A stretch of 64,000 nucleotides of DNA from Gemmatimonadota bacterium (GTDB lineage Bacteria > Gemmatimonadota > Gemmatimonadetes > Palauibacterales > KS3-K002), in NCBI GenBank assembly GCA_020344215.1, contig CP070815.1, forward strand, positions 2,387,858-2,451,857, read 5' to 3'. The first letter of the stretch is position 1, and every line of letters starts with the position of its first letter. The notes beneath the pieces are model-generated. The model searched no databases. It saw only the letters and a list, made by a program, of their open reading frames with translations, and was not told where the DNA came from. Below, piece after piece: positions 17,630 through 27,200 of this stretch. Both the position numbers and the translations under genes were made by a program.

Positions 17630-18046
17630 TCAGACCCGATAGGGGCTGGGCCCCAGTTCTCGGACAGCTACACTCATATCCTGCACGACCGCGGCGAACT
17701 TCGGGCCCTCGGATGCTGACACCCATTCCAACCTGAACCGTTCAGGCTCCACACCGAAATCCTCCAGCATGAGCTCGATGGCTTCCTTGCGGTTCTCGGC
17801 CCTCAGGTTCCCTTCCAGATAGTGACAGTCGCCGGGATGGCAGCCACAAATGAGAACGCCGTCGGCGCCCTTGGTGAGAGCGTCGATGACCAGGTTCGGA
17901 TGCACCATCCCGGAACACATCACCCGGATCACCCTTAGATCCGCGGGATATTGAAGCCGGGACACGCCGGCGAGGTCCGCCCCTGCGTAGGAACACCAGT
18001 TACAGCAGAAGGCAATAATGATCGGTTCGTAATCGTCGTTTGCCAT
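17630..18046 (-). CDS. mvhD: Hydrogenase iron-sulfur subunit (MvhD / FrhD-like delta)
   Basis: 138 aa from ATG 18046 (a TTG three codons upstream at 18055 is an alternative). The family motif is at residues 12-20 ('AFCCNWCSYA'), followed by 'RVMCSGMVHP' and 'ICGCHPGDCHY'. These cysteines bind a [2Fe-2S] cluster in MvhD (PF02662). In methanogen complexes MvhD links the hydrogenase to HdrA. Here it directly follows the HdrA-containing giant gene, consistent with that bridge. Confidence 0.93.
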   Translation of the reverse strand: MANDDYEPIIIAFCCNWCSYAGADLAGVSRLQYPADLRVIRVMCSGMVHPNLVIDALTKGADGVLICGCHPGDCHYLEGNLRAENRKEAIELMLEDFGVEPERFRLEWVSASEGPKFAAVVQDMSVAVRELGPSPYRV

Positions 18047-18064
18047 GTTCGGCAAACTCCTCTC

Positions 18065-21000
18065 CTAAGCCTCTTGCAGCGCAGCGTCTACCATCGCGCT
18101 CAACTGCTCGAGCCTGAAGTTGCGGATGAATATGCCCTGTTTCGGGCACGTCGCCTGGCAGACGCCACAACCCTTACACAGTGCTGCGTCTCTGTCTACG
18201 GCCTTCTTGATGGCACCCTTATGCATGTACTCGATAAGTGTGAGGGCATTGTACGGGCATGGCTCGATGCAGTACGCACACCCGTCACAGTTATCATCGA
18301 TCAGCTCGGATATGGTCGCTTCCAGCGCGATGTTCTCCTTGGACAGGATAGTAGCCGCCCTCGCCGCGGCGGCATCCGCCTGGACGACACTCTCGGCGAC
18401 GGACTTGGGGGAATGAGCCAAACCGCACATGAACACGCCATCGGTAGCGAAATCGACCGGCCTCAACTTCATGTGCGCCTCGAGGAAGTACCTATCCTGA
18501 TTGAGGGGCACCTTGAACAGCTTGCCTATGTCCTCGGTATCACTCCTGGGAACAATGGCAGGGGCCAGTACCACCGTGTCGCAGTCGATGTGAAGCGTGG
18601 CATTGAGAACGGGGTCAAGGGTCGAAACGTGAAGCGCGCCGTTTGTAGAGGACACTTCGGGTCTCCGATCTTCCTCGTAGCGGATGAAACGCACGCCTAT
18701 GTCTCTCGCCTTCCTATAGTACTCCTCGAGGGTTCCGTACGTCCTCATATCTCGATAGAGCACAGTGACGGCAATCTCCGGGCGTATCTGCTTCAATACG
18801 ATCGCGTTCTTGACCGCTTGCGAACAGCAAATCCGGCTGCAATACGGCCGAGCTTCCTCTCTTGACCCTACACACTGGATCATGACGACGGACCTGAGCT
18901 CTTGCAGTTCAGCTCTATCGTCCGAGATCCACTCCTCCAGGGTACGCTGCGTCACGACCCGAGGGTGCTCACCGTACAGGTATTCTTTCGGTTCGTACTC
19001 TGTCGCACCGGTGGCGACGAGAGCGACACCATGTGCTACCTGCGTCTTTGTACCGTTCTGCGATATCGTGGATGTGAAGTTTCCTACCGATCCGTCAACC
19101 GCAGACAGCGCGCTTTCCATATACAGGCTTATACGCGGATGGGACTGAACCCTCTCGACAGTCTGAGTCAGTTGCTGCTGAGGATTGTCGCCGTTGAGCA
19201 AGCTGCGTATATGTCTGAAGTTGCCTCCCAGCTCACGCTCTCTCTCCACGAGATGAACCTGGAACCCCTGGTCCGCGAGGTTGAGAGCCGCCGTCATCCC
19301 TGCCATACCTCCGCCGATCACGAGGGCCTCGTTGTTGACTCTGAGGCTTCCTTTATGTAAGGGCTCCAGCATCCTCGCCTTGGCCACCGCCATTCTCACG
19401 AGGTCCTTCGACTTCTTGGTGGCCCGTTCCGGATCGAGCATGTGCACCCACGTGCACTGGTCGCGGATGTTGGCCATCTCGAACAGATACTCGTTGAGGC
19501 CGGCTTCCCGACATGTGCTGCGGAAGAGAGGCTCGTGGGTACGCGGGCTGCACGACGCAACCACCACACGGTTGAGGTCGTGCTCCGCAATCATCTCCTT
19601 GATTCTGTCTTGAGTATCGGTCGAGCACGTATAGAGGTTGTCTTCTGCGTAGACAACGTTGGGCAGCGTCCTTGCGTACTCGGCCACGGCGGGCACGTCT
19701 GCAATACCGCCGATGTTCTTGCCGCAGTGGCAGACGAACACACCGATACGCGCCTCCTGGCCAGCTACGTCCTTCTCAGGCGGGTACTCCTTTTCCTTGA
19801 CCAGGGAGCCCCGTTCCTCCGCCAGCAGCGCCATCGCCTTGGAGGCACTGGCCGAGGCCTCCATGACCGTCTCGGGGATGTCTTTCGGCCCGGTGAAAGG
19901 CCCACATACGTACACCCCCGGCAGTGACGTCTCGACCGGCGCGAAGTCTTGCGTGGCGGCAAAACCGTGGTGATCGAGCTCGATCCCAAATTGCTCCGCC
20001 ATTCTTCGAGCCTCGACGGGAGGTCCGAGACCGGTGGAAAGGACCACGATGTCGAACTCTTGGGTCACTAGCTCGCCGTCGGCCTCCTGGAAAGTGACCC
20101 TCAGGTTGCCTGTGTCCGGGACTTCCTTTATGGATGAAGGCAAGCAACGGATGTATCTGACACCGAGCTGCTTGGCACGATTGTAGTATGCGTCGAATCC
20201 TTTGCCGAAGGCCCGCATATCGATGAAGAAGATCGTGCAGTCGAGGTCGGGCTCGTGCTCCTTGGCAATGATCGCCTCCTTCGTCGCATACATGCAGCAG
20301 ACCGAGGAGCAGTAGTTTCTTTCCACATCACGTGACCCGACACACTGGATCCAGGCGACCCGTTTGGGATGCTTGTGATCGGATGGCCTGAGCACCTGGC
20401 CCAGGAACGGTCCACTGGCTGAAAGGATCCGTTCAAACTGAAGACTAGAGATGACGTTCGGGTATCTGCCGTAGCCGAGTTCCTTCCTAAGGTTGGGATC
20501 AAAACCCTCGAATCCGGGTGCCAACACTACGGCGCCGACGTCTATTCCTTCGATCTCGTCCTTCTGGCTGAAGTCGATCGCCCCGGCCTGGCAGAAACTC
20601 TCACACGAACCGCAAACACCTCTAAGGAGGTGCATGCAGGTATCCGGATCGATCGTTGCTACCTTGGGTATCGCCTGAGGGAACGGAATGTAGATCGAAG
20701 ACCGCTGAACCAGACCCACGTCATAGTCGGCCATAATGGGTCGTGGCTCGTGCAGCGTGACCTGGGATAGATCGACCACCTCCATCGGGCAGACAACTTG
20801 ACAGGCGCCACAGGCAATACAGACGGGTGAGTGCTTGTCGTAGGGGGGAGAGATCTTACGGGCTGAGCCGCGGTTGGCGAAGCTGACGGCGCTAATCCCC
20901 ATCCGCTCCTCACATACCCGGACGCAGAGCCCGCACAGGATGCAAACCTCATCCTTCTTCGGGAAGCGCGTATCCTCGACTCCCAGACTGCTCGCCAGCC

Positions 21001-21310
21001 GCTTCAGCGACTCCACTCCCGGGCAGCGCGCTAGCAGCAACTCCATCATCACGCGGCGAGTCTTGAGAACCCTCTCCGCATCGGTTTTGACCACGAGGCC
21101 TTCTAGAGCTGGATAGACGCAGGAAGCCTCAATCCGCGAGCCCCCCGGGGTCTGAAGTTCGACAAGGCATAGGCGGCAGGCGCCGTAAGGGGCCAAGGCC
21201 TTGTGGTGGCAAAGAGTCGGGATCTTGATACCCAGTTGTTCCGCAGCCTGGAGAACCGTCGACCCCTGTTCGACATCGACTTCCAGGCCATCGATGGTCA
21301 ATCTCACCAT
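18065..21310 (-). CDS. NuoG-type N-terminal module fused to an HdrA C-terminal half and a complete HdrA
   Basis: 1081 aa. Residues 1-75: plant-type [2Fe-2S] domain (C34, C45, C48, C64). Residues 120-175: two [4Fe-4S] sets (C123/126/129/133 and C164/167/170/174). About 205-520: HdrA-like C-terminal half with 'CGSCESFC', 'IQCVGSR' near 322 and 'YCSSVCCM', but no Rossmann GxGxxG start. About 525-1000: a full HdrA with 'CHCGKNIGG', FAD motif G-G-G-M-A-G-M near 665 and a second 'IQCVGSR' near 815. Two final ferredoxin clusters ('CDGCAYCIEPC', 'CKGCGVCQATC') end the protein. Likely the FAD/Fe-S hub for electron bifurcation. The missing first Rossmann domain is encoded at 27726-28604. Confidence 0.9.
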   Translation of the reverse strand: MVRLTIDGLEVDVEQGSTVLQAAEQLGIKIPTLCHHKALAPYGACRLCLVELQTPGGSRIEASCVYPALEGLVVKTDAERVLKTRRVMMELLLARCPGVESLKRLASSLGVEDTRFPKKDEVCILCGLCVRVCEERMGISAVSFANRGSARKISPPYDKHSPVCIACGACQVVCPMEVVDLSQVTLHEPRPIMADYDVGLVQRSSIYIPFPQAIPKVATIDPDTCMHLLRGVCGSCESFCQAGAIDFSQKDEIEGIDVGAVVLAPGFEGFDPNLRKELGYGRYPNVISSLQFERILSASGPFLGQVLRPSDHKHPKRVAWIQCVGSRDVERNYCSSVCCMYATKEAIIAKEHEPDLDCTIFFIDMRAFGKGFDAYYNRAKQLGVRYIRCLPSSIKEVPDTGNLRVTFQEADGELVTQEFDIVVLSTGLGPPVEARRMAEQFGIELDHHGFAATQDFAPVETSLPGVYVCGPFTGPKDIPETVMEASASASKAMALLAEERGSLVKEKEYPPEKDVAGQEARIGVFVCHCGKNIGGIADVPAVAEYARTLPNVVYAEDNLYTCSTDTQDRIKEMIAEHDLNRVVVASCSPRTHEPLFRSTCREAGLNEYLFEMANIRDQCTWVHMLDPERATKKSKDLVRMAVAKARMLEPLHKGSLRVNNEALVIGGGMAGMTAALNLADQGFQVHLVERERELGGNFRHIRSLLNGDNPQQQLTQTVERVQSHPRISLYMESALSAVDGSVGNFTSTISQNGTKTQVAHGVALVATGATEYEPKEYLYGEHPRVVTQRTLEEWISDDRAELQELRSVVMIQCVGSREEARPYCSRICCSQAVKNAIVLKQIRPEIAVTVLYRDMRTYGTLEEYYRKARDIGVRFIRYEEDRRPEVSSTNGALHVSTLDPVLNATLHIDCDTVVLAPAIVPRSDTEDIGKLFKVPLNQDRYFLEAHMKLRPVDFATDGVFMCGLAHSPKSVAESVVQADAAAARAATILSKENIALEATISELIDDNCDGCAYCIEPCPYNALTLIEYMHKGAIKKAVDRDAALCKGCGVCQATCPKQGIFIRNFRLEQLSAMVDAALQEA

Positions 21311-21337
21311 ATCTCACGTACCCCGCGAAGAAGAGTG

Positions 21338-21829
21338 CTAGCGACCTCCAACTTCAGGCCGTGCTTCGGGCGTCTTTTTTTTCGAGTCCCTCGTATCGAA
21401 CCGATAGACCGAGTCGTTGACCCTGTGTTCGAATATCAGCTCCAGCTCGGGCATTGCGGCCGCTATCATGCGTATCGTCCCCAGCATGTCTCCCAACGGC
21501 TTGCGGTCCGGGTGGCTGTGACGGAAGGAGGCCCTGACCGTGGTTCCTTTCCCCGGTTCGGACTCGATTTCGAAGGTACCGTCGCTTTCTCTGGCAGCCT
21601 GAGCCAGGAGTGGAACACCCAGGCCGACACGTCGCGTCGTCCTCGTTGTATAGAAGGGGTCACGAACCCTGTCTCTAGCTTCCGCCTCCATCCCTTCGCC
21701 ATCGTCTTTGACTTCAATCGACAGAATGTCCCTACCGTTGTCTTCGACGATCAGGATCTCAACCCTGCTTGCCGCAGCGGTGATGGAGTTCTCCACTATG
21801 TCCATGACATGAAGACTGAGATCTTCCAT
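21338..21829 (-). CDS. Stand-alone histidine-kinase-like ATPase domain protein
   Basis: 163 aa. A GHKL ATPase domain without phosphoacceptor region or TM: N box 'HVMDIVENSITAAASRV', G1 'VKDDGEGM', F-like 'FYTTRTTRRVGLGVPLL' and G2-like 'EPGKGTTV'. It could be a protein kinase of the anti-sigma type or an allosteric ATP sensor. Such ATPases accompany PHP and DRTGG genes in hydrogenase clusters of anaerobes. It is separated by 1 bp from the PHP gene and 27 bp from the giant HdrA gene. Confidence 0.82.
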   Translation of the reverse strand: MEDLSLHVMDIVENSITAAASRVEILIVEDNGRDILSIEVKDDGEGMEAEARDRVRDPFYTTRTTRRVGLGVPLLAQAARESDGTFEIESEPGKGTTVRASFRHSHPDRKPLGDMLGTIRMIAAAMPELELIFEHRVNDSVYRFDTRDSKKKTPEARPEVGGR

Positions 21830-21830
21830 C

Positions 21831-22547
21831 TTACAGCTTCATTATCGCTCGACCGTCCTCGCTGCGCAGCGCTTTCGCAATCTCCTCGAACGTTCCCTCT
21901 TCCAGCACGAAACAAGTCGAGCTCTTGCCGATGTCGTCCAAGAAATGGGCATCGGAGAAGCTGACAACCGGGAGATTGTCCCAGTCGCCAACAGGAGAGC
22001 GAGGTGACACTTCCACGGCGTCCAACGGAAGCCCAGCCGGGATGAGCCCCAGCTGGCCAATCAGACCGAACCGTTCGCGGTCGATATGTGCAGCGATTGC
22101 CAGCCCTCCGGAATCGTGGATCGCCTGTACGGTTTCCTCCAGCGACAAGCTAGTTGCTCCGATCAAGAGCTTATCCGTGAGGCGGAGGACGTTGTCGAAC
22201 TCGTCAACGACCACCTGGTGCCCGAACACCTCCGGGTCGTTCTCTCCGGCCAGATTCTCATAGACCAGGTCTTGGAGGCGCATGACCTGACCTTCATCGC
22301 CGAAGAGCCCTAGAACGTGCACTTCCTCACGCGAGGTGATCTCCATCCCGGCTATGACGGGGAGATCTTCTCTCGCCCCGGCTCTTACGACTGCGGCAAC
22401 GTTCTCGGCCGAGTTGTGATCGCACACACCGATGACATCCAAGCCTATACGTTTCGCTTCCTTGACGATCGCGCTGGGCACCATCTCTAGCTCGCCGCAA
22501 GGAGAGAGACAGGTGTGCAAGTGCAGGTCGGCTCGCAGCTGCCTCAT
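21831..22547 (-). CDS. PHP-domain phosphoesterase-like protein
   Basis: 238 aa from ATG 22547 (GTG 22550 adjacent). PHP metal motifs: 'ADLHLHTCLSPCG' at the N-terminus, 'VCDHNSAENV', 'AGMEITSREEVHVLGLF', 'AIAAHIDR' and 'VVSFSDAHFLDD'. The full set suggests a functional trinuclear metal site. The phosphoester substrate is unknown. The protein type is regularly found beside DRTGG and ATPase genes in hydrogenase operons, so a regulatory or maturation role is inferred. Confidence 0.85.
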   Translation of the reverse strand: MRQLRADLHLHTCLSPCGELEMVPSAIVKEAKRIGLDVIGVCDHNSAENVAAVVRAGAREDLPVIAGMEITSREEVHVLGLFGDEGQVMRLQDLVYENLAGENDPEVFGHQVVVDEFDNVLRLTDKLLIGATSLSLEETVQAIHDSGGLAIAAHIDRERFGLIGQLGLIPAGLPLDAVEVSPRSPVGDWDNLPVVSFSDAHFLDDIGKSSTCFVLEEGTFEEIAKALRSEDGRAIMKL

Positions 22548-22568
22548 CACCTCGTCCCGAGCTCCGTA

Positions 22569-22928
22569 CTACCCTGTGCGGGGGATCCCGCTGATCCCCA
22601 AGCCGTAGAGTCTGCCTACCACCTCAAAGGTCGGAAGCGGCGTCACCATGATCGGTAAGCCTTCGGCTTCCGCCTTCTCAATCGTGTCGCCCTCCGGCTC
22701 CCTGCCGTTTACCAGTATCACTCCAGCGAGGTCATTCATGCTGGCCACCGCGACGATGTTCTGATGGATCTGCAGCGTAACCCAGAGGCTCCCTTCCCTC
22801 GCGTGGGCTATGACATCGCTCATGAGGTCGCTGGCATATCCCGCCGCGACCTCGGTATCAAGATTCTTCCTGCCCGTGCGAACGGTGAGATCGAGCTGCT
22901 CTACTATTTCCTTTAGCTCCACTGTCAT
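22569..22928 (-). CDS. DRTGG-domain protein, copy 2
   Basis: 119 aa. DRTGG domain (PF07085): 'EVAAGYASDLMSDVIAHAREGSLWVTLQIHQNIVAVA'-type core, interrupted here to its key words 'GYASDLMSDV' and 'VILVNGREPE', ending 'GRLYGLGI'. DRTGG domains occur in CBS and phosphotransacetylase proteins and are thought to sense small molecules. The start lies 71 bp inside the 3' end of the CBS-ATPase gene in another frame, indicating coupled translation. Related in layout to the copy at 23847-24203. Confidence 0.82.
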   Translation of the reverse strand: MTVELKEIVEQLDLTVRTGRKNLDTEVAAGYASDLMSDVIAHAREGSLWVTLQIHQNIVAVASMNDLAGVILVNGREPEGDTIEKAEAEGLPIMVTPLPTFEVVGRLYGLGISGIPRTG

Positions 22929-23841
22929 CTCCGGTGAGGATGGATATCTTGAGGTGAGTGCCCTTGCCGAGGGTCGAGGTGATCTGCATCTCGTCGGCGC
23001 ACTTCTGGATGTTGTTCAGGCCCATCCCGGCTCCGAAGCCCAGGTCCCTGACCCACTGTGGAGCCGTTGAGTACCCGGGCTGAAGCGCTTTCTTGACGTC
23101 AGCGATTCCAGGACCAGAGTCTTTTACCTCCATGGTTATGCATCCTGGCTCGACCCTGGCGACGATTCTCCCGCCCTTCGTGAATACAACGAGGTTCATC
23201 TCTGCCTCGTAGCTGGCTATCGCCACTCGGCGAACCGTTGCGGGATCCAGACCGAGACGTCCTAGCGTGCGCTTTAGTCGGCTGGAGCACTCCCCCGCCC
23301 CCTCGAAGTCCTGGCCCAAGACGTCGTACTCGAAGACTAGCCTCGTTCTATCAGCCACGATGTCTTCGAATATGTGGCTTGCACGGTAGCGGTGTATTTC
23401 TTCTTCGTGATACTCGATCTCCAGCTTCTCGAGCAGCCCCGCTATGATATCGCCCTTTGTGATCACGCCCACCAATTTCCCGCTCCGCCGGTCGATGACC
23501 GTGAACCGGCCATAGCCCGTCCTCTCGAACTTGCTAATAGCGTGGACCAGTGGCTCGTCATCGTATAGACACTCCACCTGTCTTGTCATCTTCGACTCTA
23601 TGAGGGACTCCTCTTCTCTGTCGTAAAGCCACTTGATGAAGTCCTCGAGGCTAACGATCCCGACGAGGTAGTCTCCCTCTACGACCGGCATGCCGGAGAT
23701 ACGCTTTTGACGGAAGATCTCCCGTAGCTGGCTCATCGGAGTTTCCGGCCGAACGGTGATGAGATTCTCGGCCATCACCTGTTTGACCTTCATCTCGTAG
23801 ACCAGCTCCTGAACCTTGGTGATTGGCTTGTCCTGCACCAA
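22858..23841 (-). CDS. CBS-pair protein fused to an ATPase (GHKL) domain
   Basis: About 327 aa; the start is TTG 23841 or GTG 23838, both plausible. Residues 15-135 form two CBS motifs ('VMAENLITVRPETPMSQL' and 'RFTVIDRRSGKLVGVITKGDI'), which bind adenine nucleotides. Residues 190-310 form a GHKL/anti-sigma-like ATPase domain ('ASYEAEMNLVVF', 'DSGPGIADVKKALQPGYS', 'GAGMGLNNIQ', 'GKGTHLKI'). Likely an energy or adenylate sensor acting on the complex. It lies between two DRTGG genes and overlaps the downstream one. Confidence 0.87.
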   Translation of the reverse strand: MVQDKPITKVQELVYEMKVKQVMAENLITVRPETPMSQLREIFRQKRISGMPVVEGDYLVGIVSLEDFIKWLYDREEESLIESKMTRQVECLYDDEPLVHAISKFERTGYGRFTVIDRRSGKLVGVITKGDIIAGLLEKLEIEYHEEEIHRYRASHIFEDIVADRTRLVFEYDVLGQDFEGAGECSSRLKRTLGRLGLDPATVRRVAIASYEAEMNLVVFTKGGRIVARVEPGCITMEVKDSGPGIADVKKALQPGYSTAPQWVRDLGFGAGMGLNNIQKCADEMQITSTLGKGTHLKISILTGDDSGAKGNSRAARSHRSHGQEES

Positions 23842-23846
23842 AGCTT

Positions 23847-24203
23847 CTACTCTCCGTATTCAGAGACGCCGCGGAGGCCGTTCTTGTACAAGCGGCCACA
23901 GCTCTCGAACATCGGTAACGTTGTTCCCATCAGGGGCAAACCCTGGCTGCTGGCCATGCTCACTGTCTTTTCATCGGGCCTTTTCCCGCGAACGAAGCAA
24001 ATGGCCACGATCTCGGCCATCTCCGCCGTGCGCACAACCTGCTGGTTCGTCAGTCCTGTCAATAGGACAGAACCTGACTTGCCGTAGGCGAGGACATCGC
24101 TCATCAGGTCGGCGCCACAGCCCATGCTGACCTCTCGGGATAGCAGGTTCCCCCCTGTTATCACCTCCGCACCGAGAATGTCTCGAATATCTTGAAGTTT
24201 CAT
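23847..24203 (-). CDS. DRTGG-domain protein, copy 1
   Basis: 118 aa. Same family as the 22569-22928 gene: 'GCGADLMSDVLAYGKSGSVLL', 'TGLTNQQVVRTAEMAEIVAIC', 'GRLYKNGLRG'. The two copies share the 'ADLMSDV' and 'P-M/T-F-E..GRLY' signatures, so they are paralogues and may form a heterodimer. Located 56 bp after the NuoF gene and 5 bp before the CBS-ATPase gene. Confidence 0.82.
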   Translation of the reverse strand: MKLQDIRDILGAEVITGGNLLSREVSMGCGADLMSDVLAYGKSGSVLLTGLTNQQVVRTAEMAEIVAICFVRGKRPDEKTVSMASSQGLPLMGTTLPMFESCGRLYKNGLRGVSEYGE

Positions 24204-24259
24204 CGTCTCGAACTGACCTCACATCTGGTCGACTGTAAGCGTCAGGCGACAGCCAGCCT

Positions 24260-27200
24260 TCAGTCCGCGCTCTCTTTGTCGCACCTGACGCAGCGCTTTG
24301 CTTCTGCCATGGCCATCTCGGCACTGAAGCCGAGCGCCACCTCCTCGAACGTATCGAGCCGTTCCTGGACCGGCAGCAGCGGCATGCCGGGCTTCTGCAG
24401 TCCTTCGATCTCTTCGTCGGTAAGCTCCACGACCTCTACGTCAATCGCCGGGCGGGTCACACTATAACCCCGCTTGACGGGCAGCCCCTGGATGTAGTTG
24501 TGTATCATTCGACTGGCGTTCTTCCCGTGGGCCATTGCGTCCACAACCGTCGCCGGTCCGCTGACGACATCGCCGCCGGCGAAGATGCCTTCCACTCCGG
24601 CATACAGGGTCTCCGGGTCGACTTCGACGGTGTTCCAGCGGGACAACTTCAGCCCATTGCCATCTACCATCGGCACCACGTCCGGCTCCTGACCGATCGC
24701 CGGGACCAGGGTGTCAATCTCGACCGTGAATTCCGAACCTTCGATCGGAACAGGTCTCCTCCTGCCGGTCCTGTCGAGATCTCCCAACTCCATCCGGATG
24801 CATTCAAGGCCATTCAGTCTACCATTCTCTGACAGGGCCTTTACCGGTGCGACCAAGAACTCGATAGCAATCCCCTCCCGGTCCAATTCCTCGATCTCTT
24901 CCTTGGCCGCCGGCATCTCATTTCTGGTTCGCCTGTAGAGTATCTTGACGTCCTTACCGAGGCGCCGTGCAACTCTGGCCGCGTCGACGGCGGCGTCCCC
25001 TCCGCCGATCACCGCCACCTTCTCTCCGATTGCGACTTCGCCGCCCAGATTGACCGCACGCAGGAAATCCACCGCGTCGATGACCTGCGGGGAGTCTTCC
25101 CCCTCGATATTCAGCTTCAGTCCCTTGTGGGCGCCCGTTGCGATGAACACCGCCTTGTACTGCTCCCTCAGATCGGACAGCTGGACGTCTTCGCCCACGG
25201 TCGCATTCGTTCTGATCTCCACCCCCAGTTTGCAGATGAGATCGATTTCATAGTTCAGGATATCCTTGGGCAACCTGTAGTCGGGAATCCCAGTCGCTAG
25301 CATACCGCCTGCGACCGGAAGCGATTCGAAAATGGTCACGGGATATCCCTCGAGGGCGAGGTAGTAGGCGCATGTCAGCCCGGCGGGCCCGGAGCCAATG
25401 ATCGCGACCCTTTCGGGCTTGCGCTCTTTCGGTTTGGGCGTAGGATCGAGCCCGTTCTTCCGTGCGTAGTCAGCTAGGAATCTCTTGAGCGCCCGGATGG
25501 AGATCGCGTCCCCGCCGCCCGCGCCGGAGCGGCATTTTCCCTCGCATGGAGCCGTACAGACCCTACCGCATATCGCAGGTAGCGGATTCTCTCTCCTGAC
25601 GATCTCTGCCGCCTCGTCGAACTTCCCTTGCGCAATCAAGCCGATGTAGCAAGGCACGTCCTGGTCGATGGGACAGGTGTGCTGGCAAGGCGACGAGGTT
25701 ATGCCTTTGCAGACCGCAGCTGGACATCTCTTGTACTTGATGTGCGCGTCATATTCATCTCTGAAGTGACGCAACGTGCTCAGTACAGGGTTGGGGAGCG
25801 TCTGACCCAACCCACACATTGAGGCCTCCTTGACGGCTTCACCCAGCTCCTCGAGAAGGGTCAGGTCTGTGTCTTCTGCTTCTCCGTCAGAGATTTTGTT
25901 CAGGAGTGTCAGAAGTACCTCTGAGCCTTCTCGGCAGGCGGTGCACTTTCCACACGACTCGTCATTCGTGAACTCCAAGAAATACTTCGCGATGTCTACT
26001 ATACAGGTGTCCTCGTCTATGACGACCATTCCGCCCGAGCCCATGATCGCACCGACCTCTTGCAGGCGCTCATAGTCCACAGGCATGTCGAGCAAATGGC
26101 TCGGAATGAACCCGCCGGAGGGGCCGCCGGTCTGAACTGCCTTCAACTTCTTTCCGTAGGGGATGCCCCCACCGATATCGTAGATGATCTCGCGGAGCGT
26201 TATGCCCATCGGCACTTCAACCAAGCCGGCGTTGTGGACGTTGCCTGCCAAAGAGAAGACCTTCGTGCCTTTTGACGTTTCGGTGCCAAGTGCCGAGAAC
26301 CACTCCGCCCCCCAATTGATGATGGCGGGCACGTTTGACCACGTTTCCACGTTGTTGATGTTGGTAGGGTTTCCCCAAAGCCCAGACTGGACGGGGAATG
26401 GAGGGCGGACACGAGGCTCAGCAGGCCTGCCTTCGATGGAGGCAATCAACGAGGTCTCTTCTCCACAGACGAAAGCTCCGGCTCCCTGAAAGATCTCGAC
26501 GTCGAAATTGAAGCCGCTGCCGAATATGTCCTCTCCCAGCAATCCGTACTCATAAGCCCGGCTAACAGCGTACTCCAGCCTCTCAATGGCGAGGGGGTAC
26601 TCGATCCTCACGTAGACGTATCCCTTGGACGCCTCTATGGCGTAGGCACCTATCGCCATGCCCTCGAGAATAGAGTGCGGGTCGGCCTCAATGATGCTTC
26701 GATCCATGAAGGCCCCGGGGTCGCCCTCATCGGCATTGCAGATGACGTACTTGGGCCCGCCCACCGAATTCCTACACAGTTCCCACTTGACACCGGTAGG
26801 AAATCCGGCGCCCCCTCTCCCGCGAAGCCCTGCTTCCTTTATCGTTGTTATGACCTCGTTCGGCGACATCGAGGTCAGGGCCTTGGCGAGCGCTTTGTAC
26901 CCATCTCTGGCGATATACTCCTCGATCTTCTCGGGATCGATCATGCCGCGATTCCGCAGTGCGACGAGTCTCTGATCTTTGAAGAACGGAATGTCGCGCA
27001 GCTCCGGAATGGGCACTTCCTCACCAGGAGGCACATACATCAGGGATCTTACAGGTCGTCCCTTTAGCAGGTGCTCCTCCACCAGGTAAGGGATGTCTTC
27101 GGTTCTGAGGCGTTGATAGAAGATTCCGTCGGGCTGGACTAAGAGGATCGGACCTCTCACGCAAAGGCCGCTAGCCCCAGTTGGCACTACGAGGACATCA

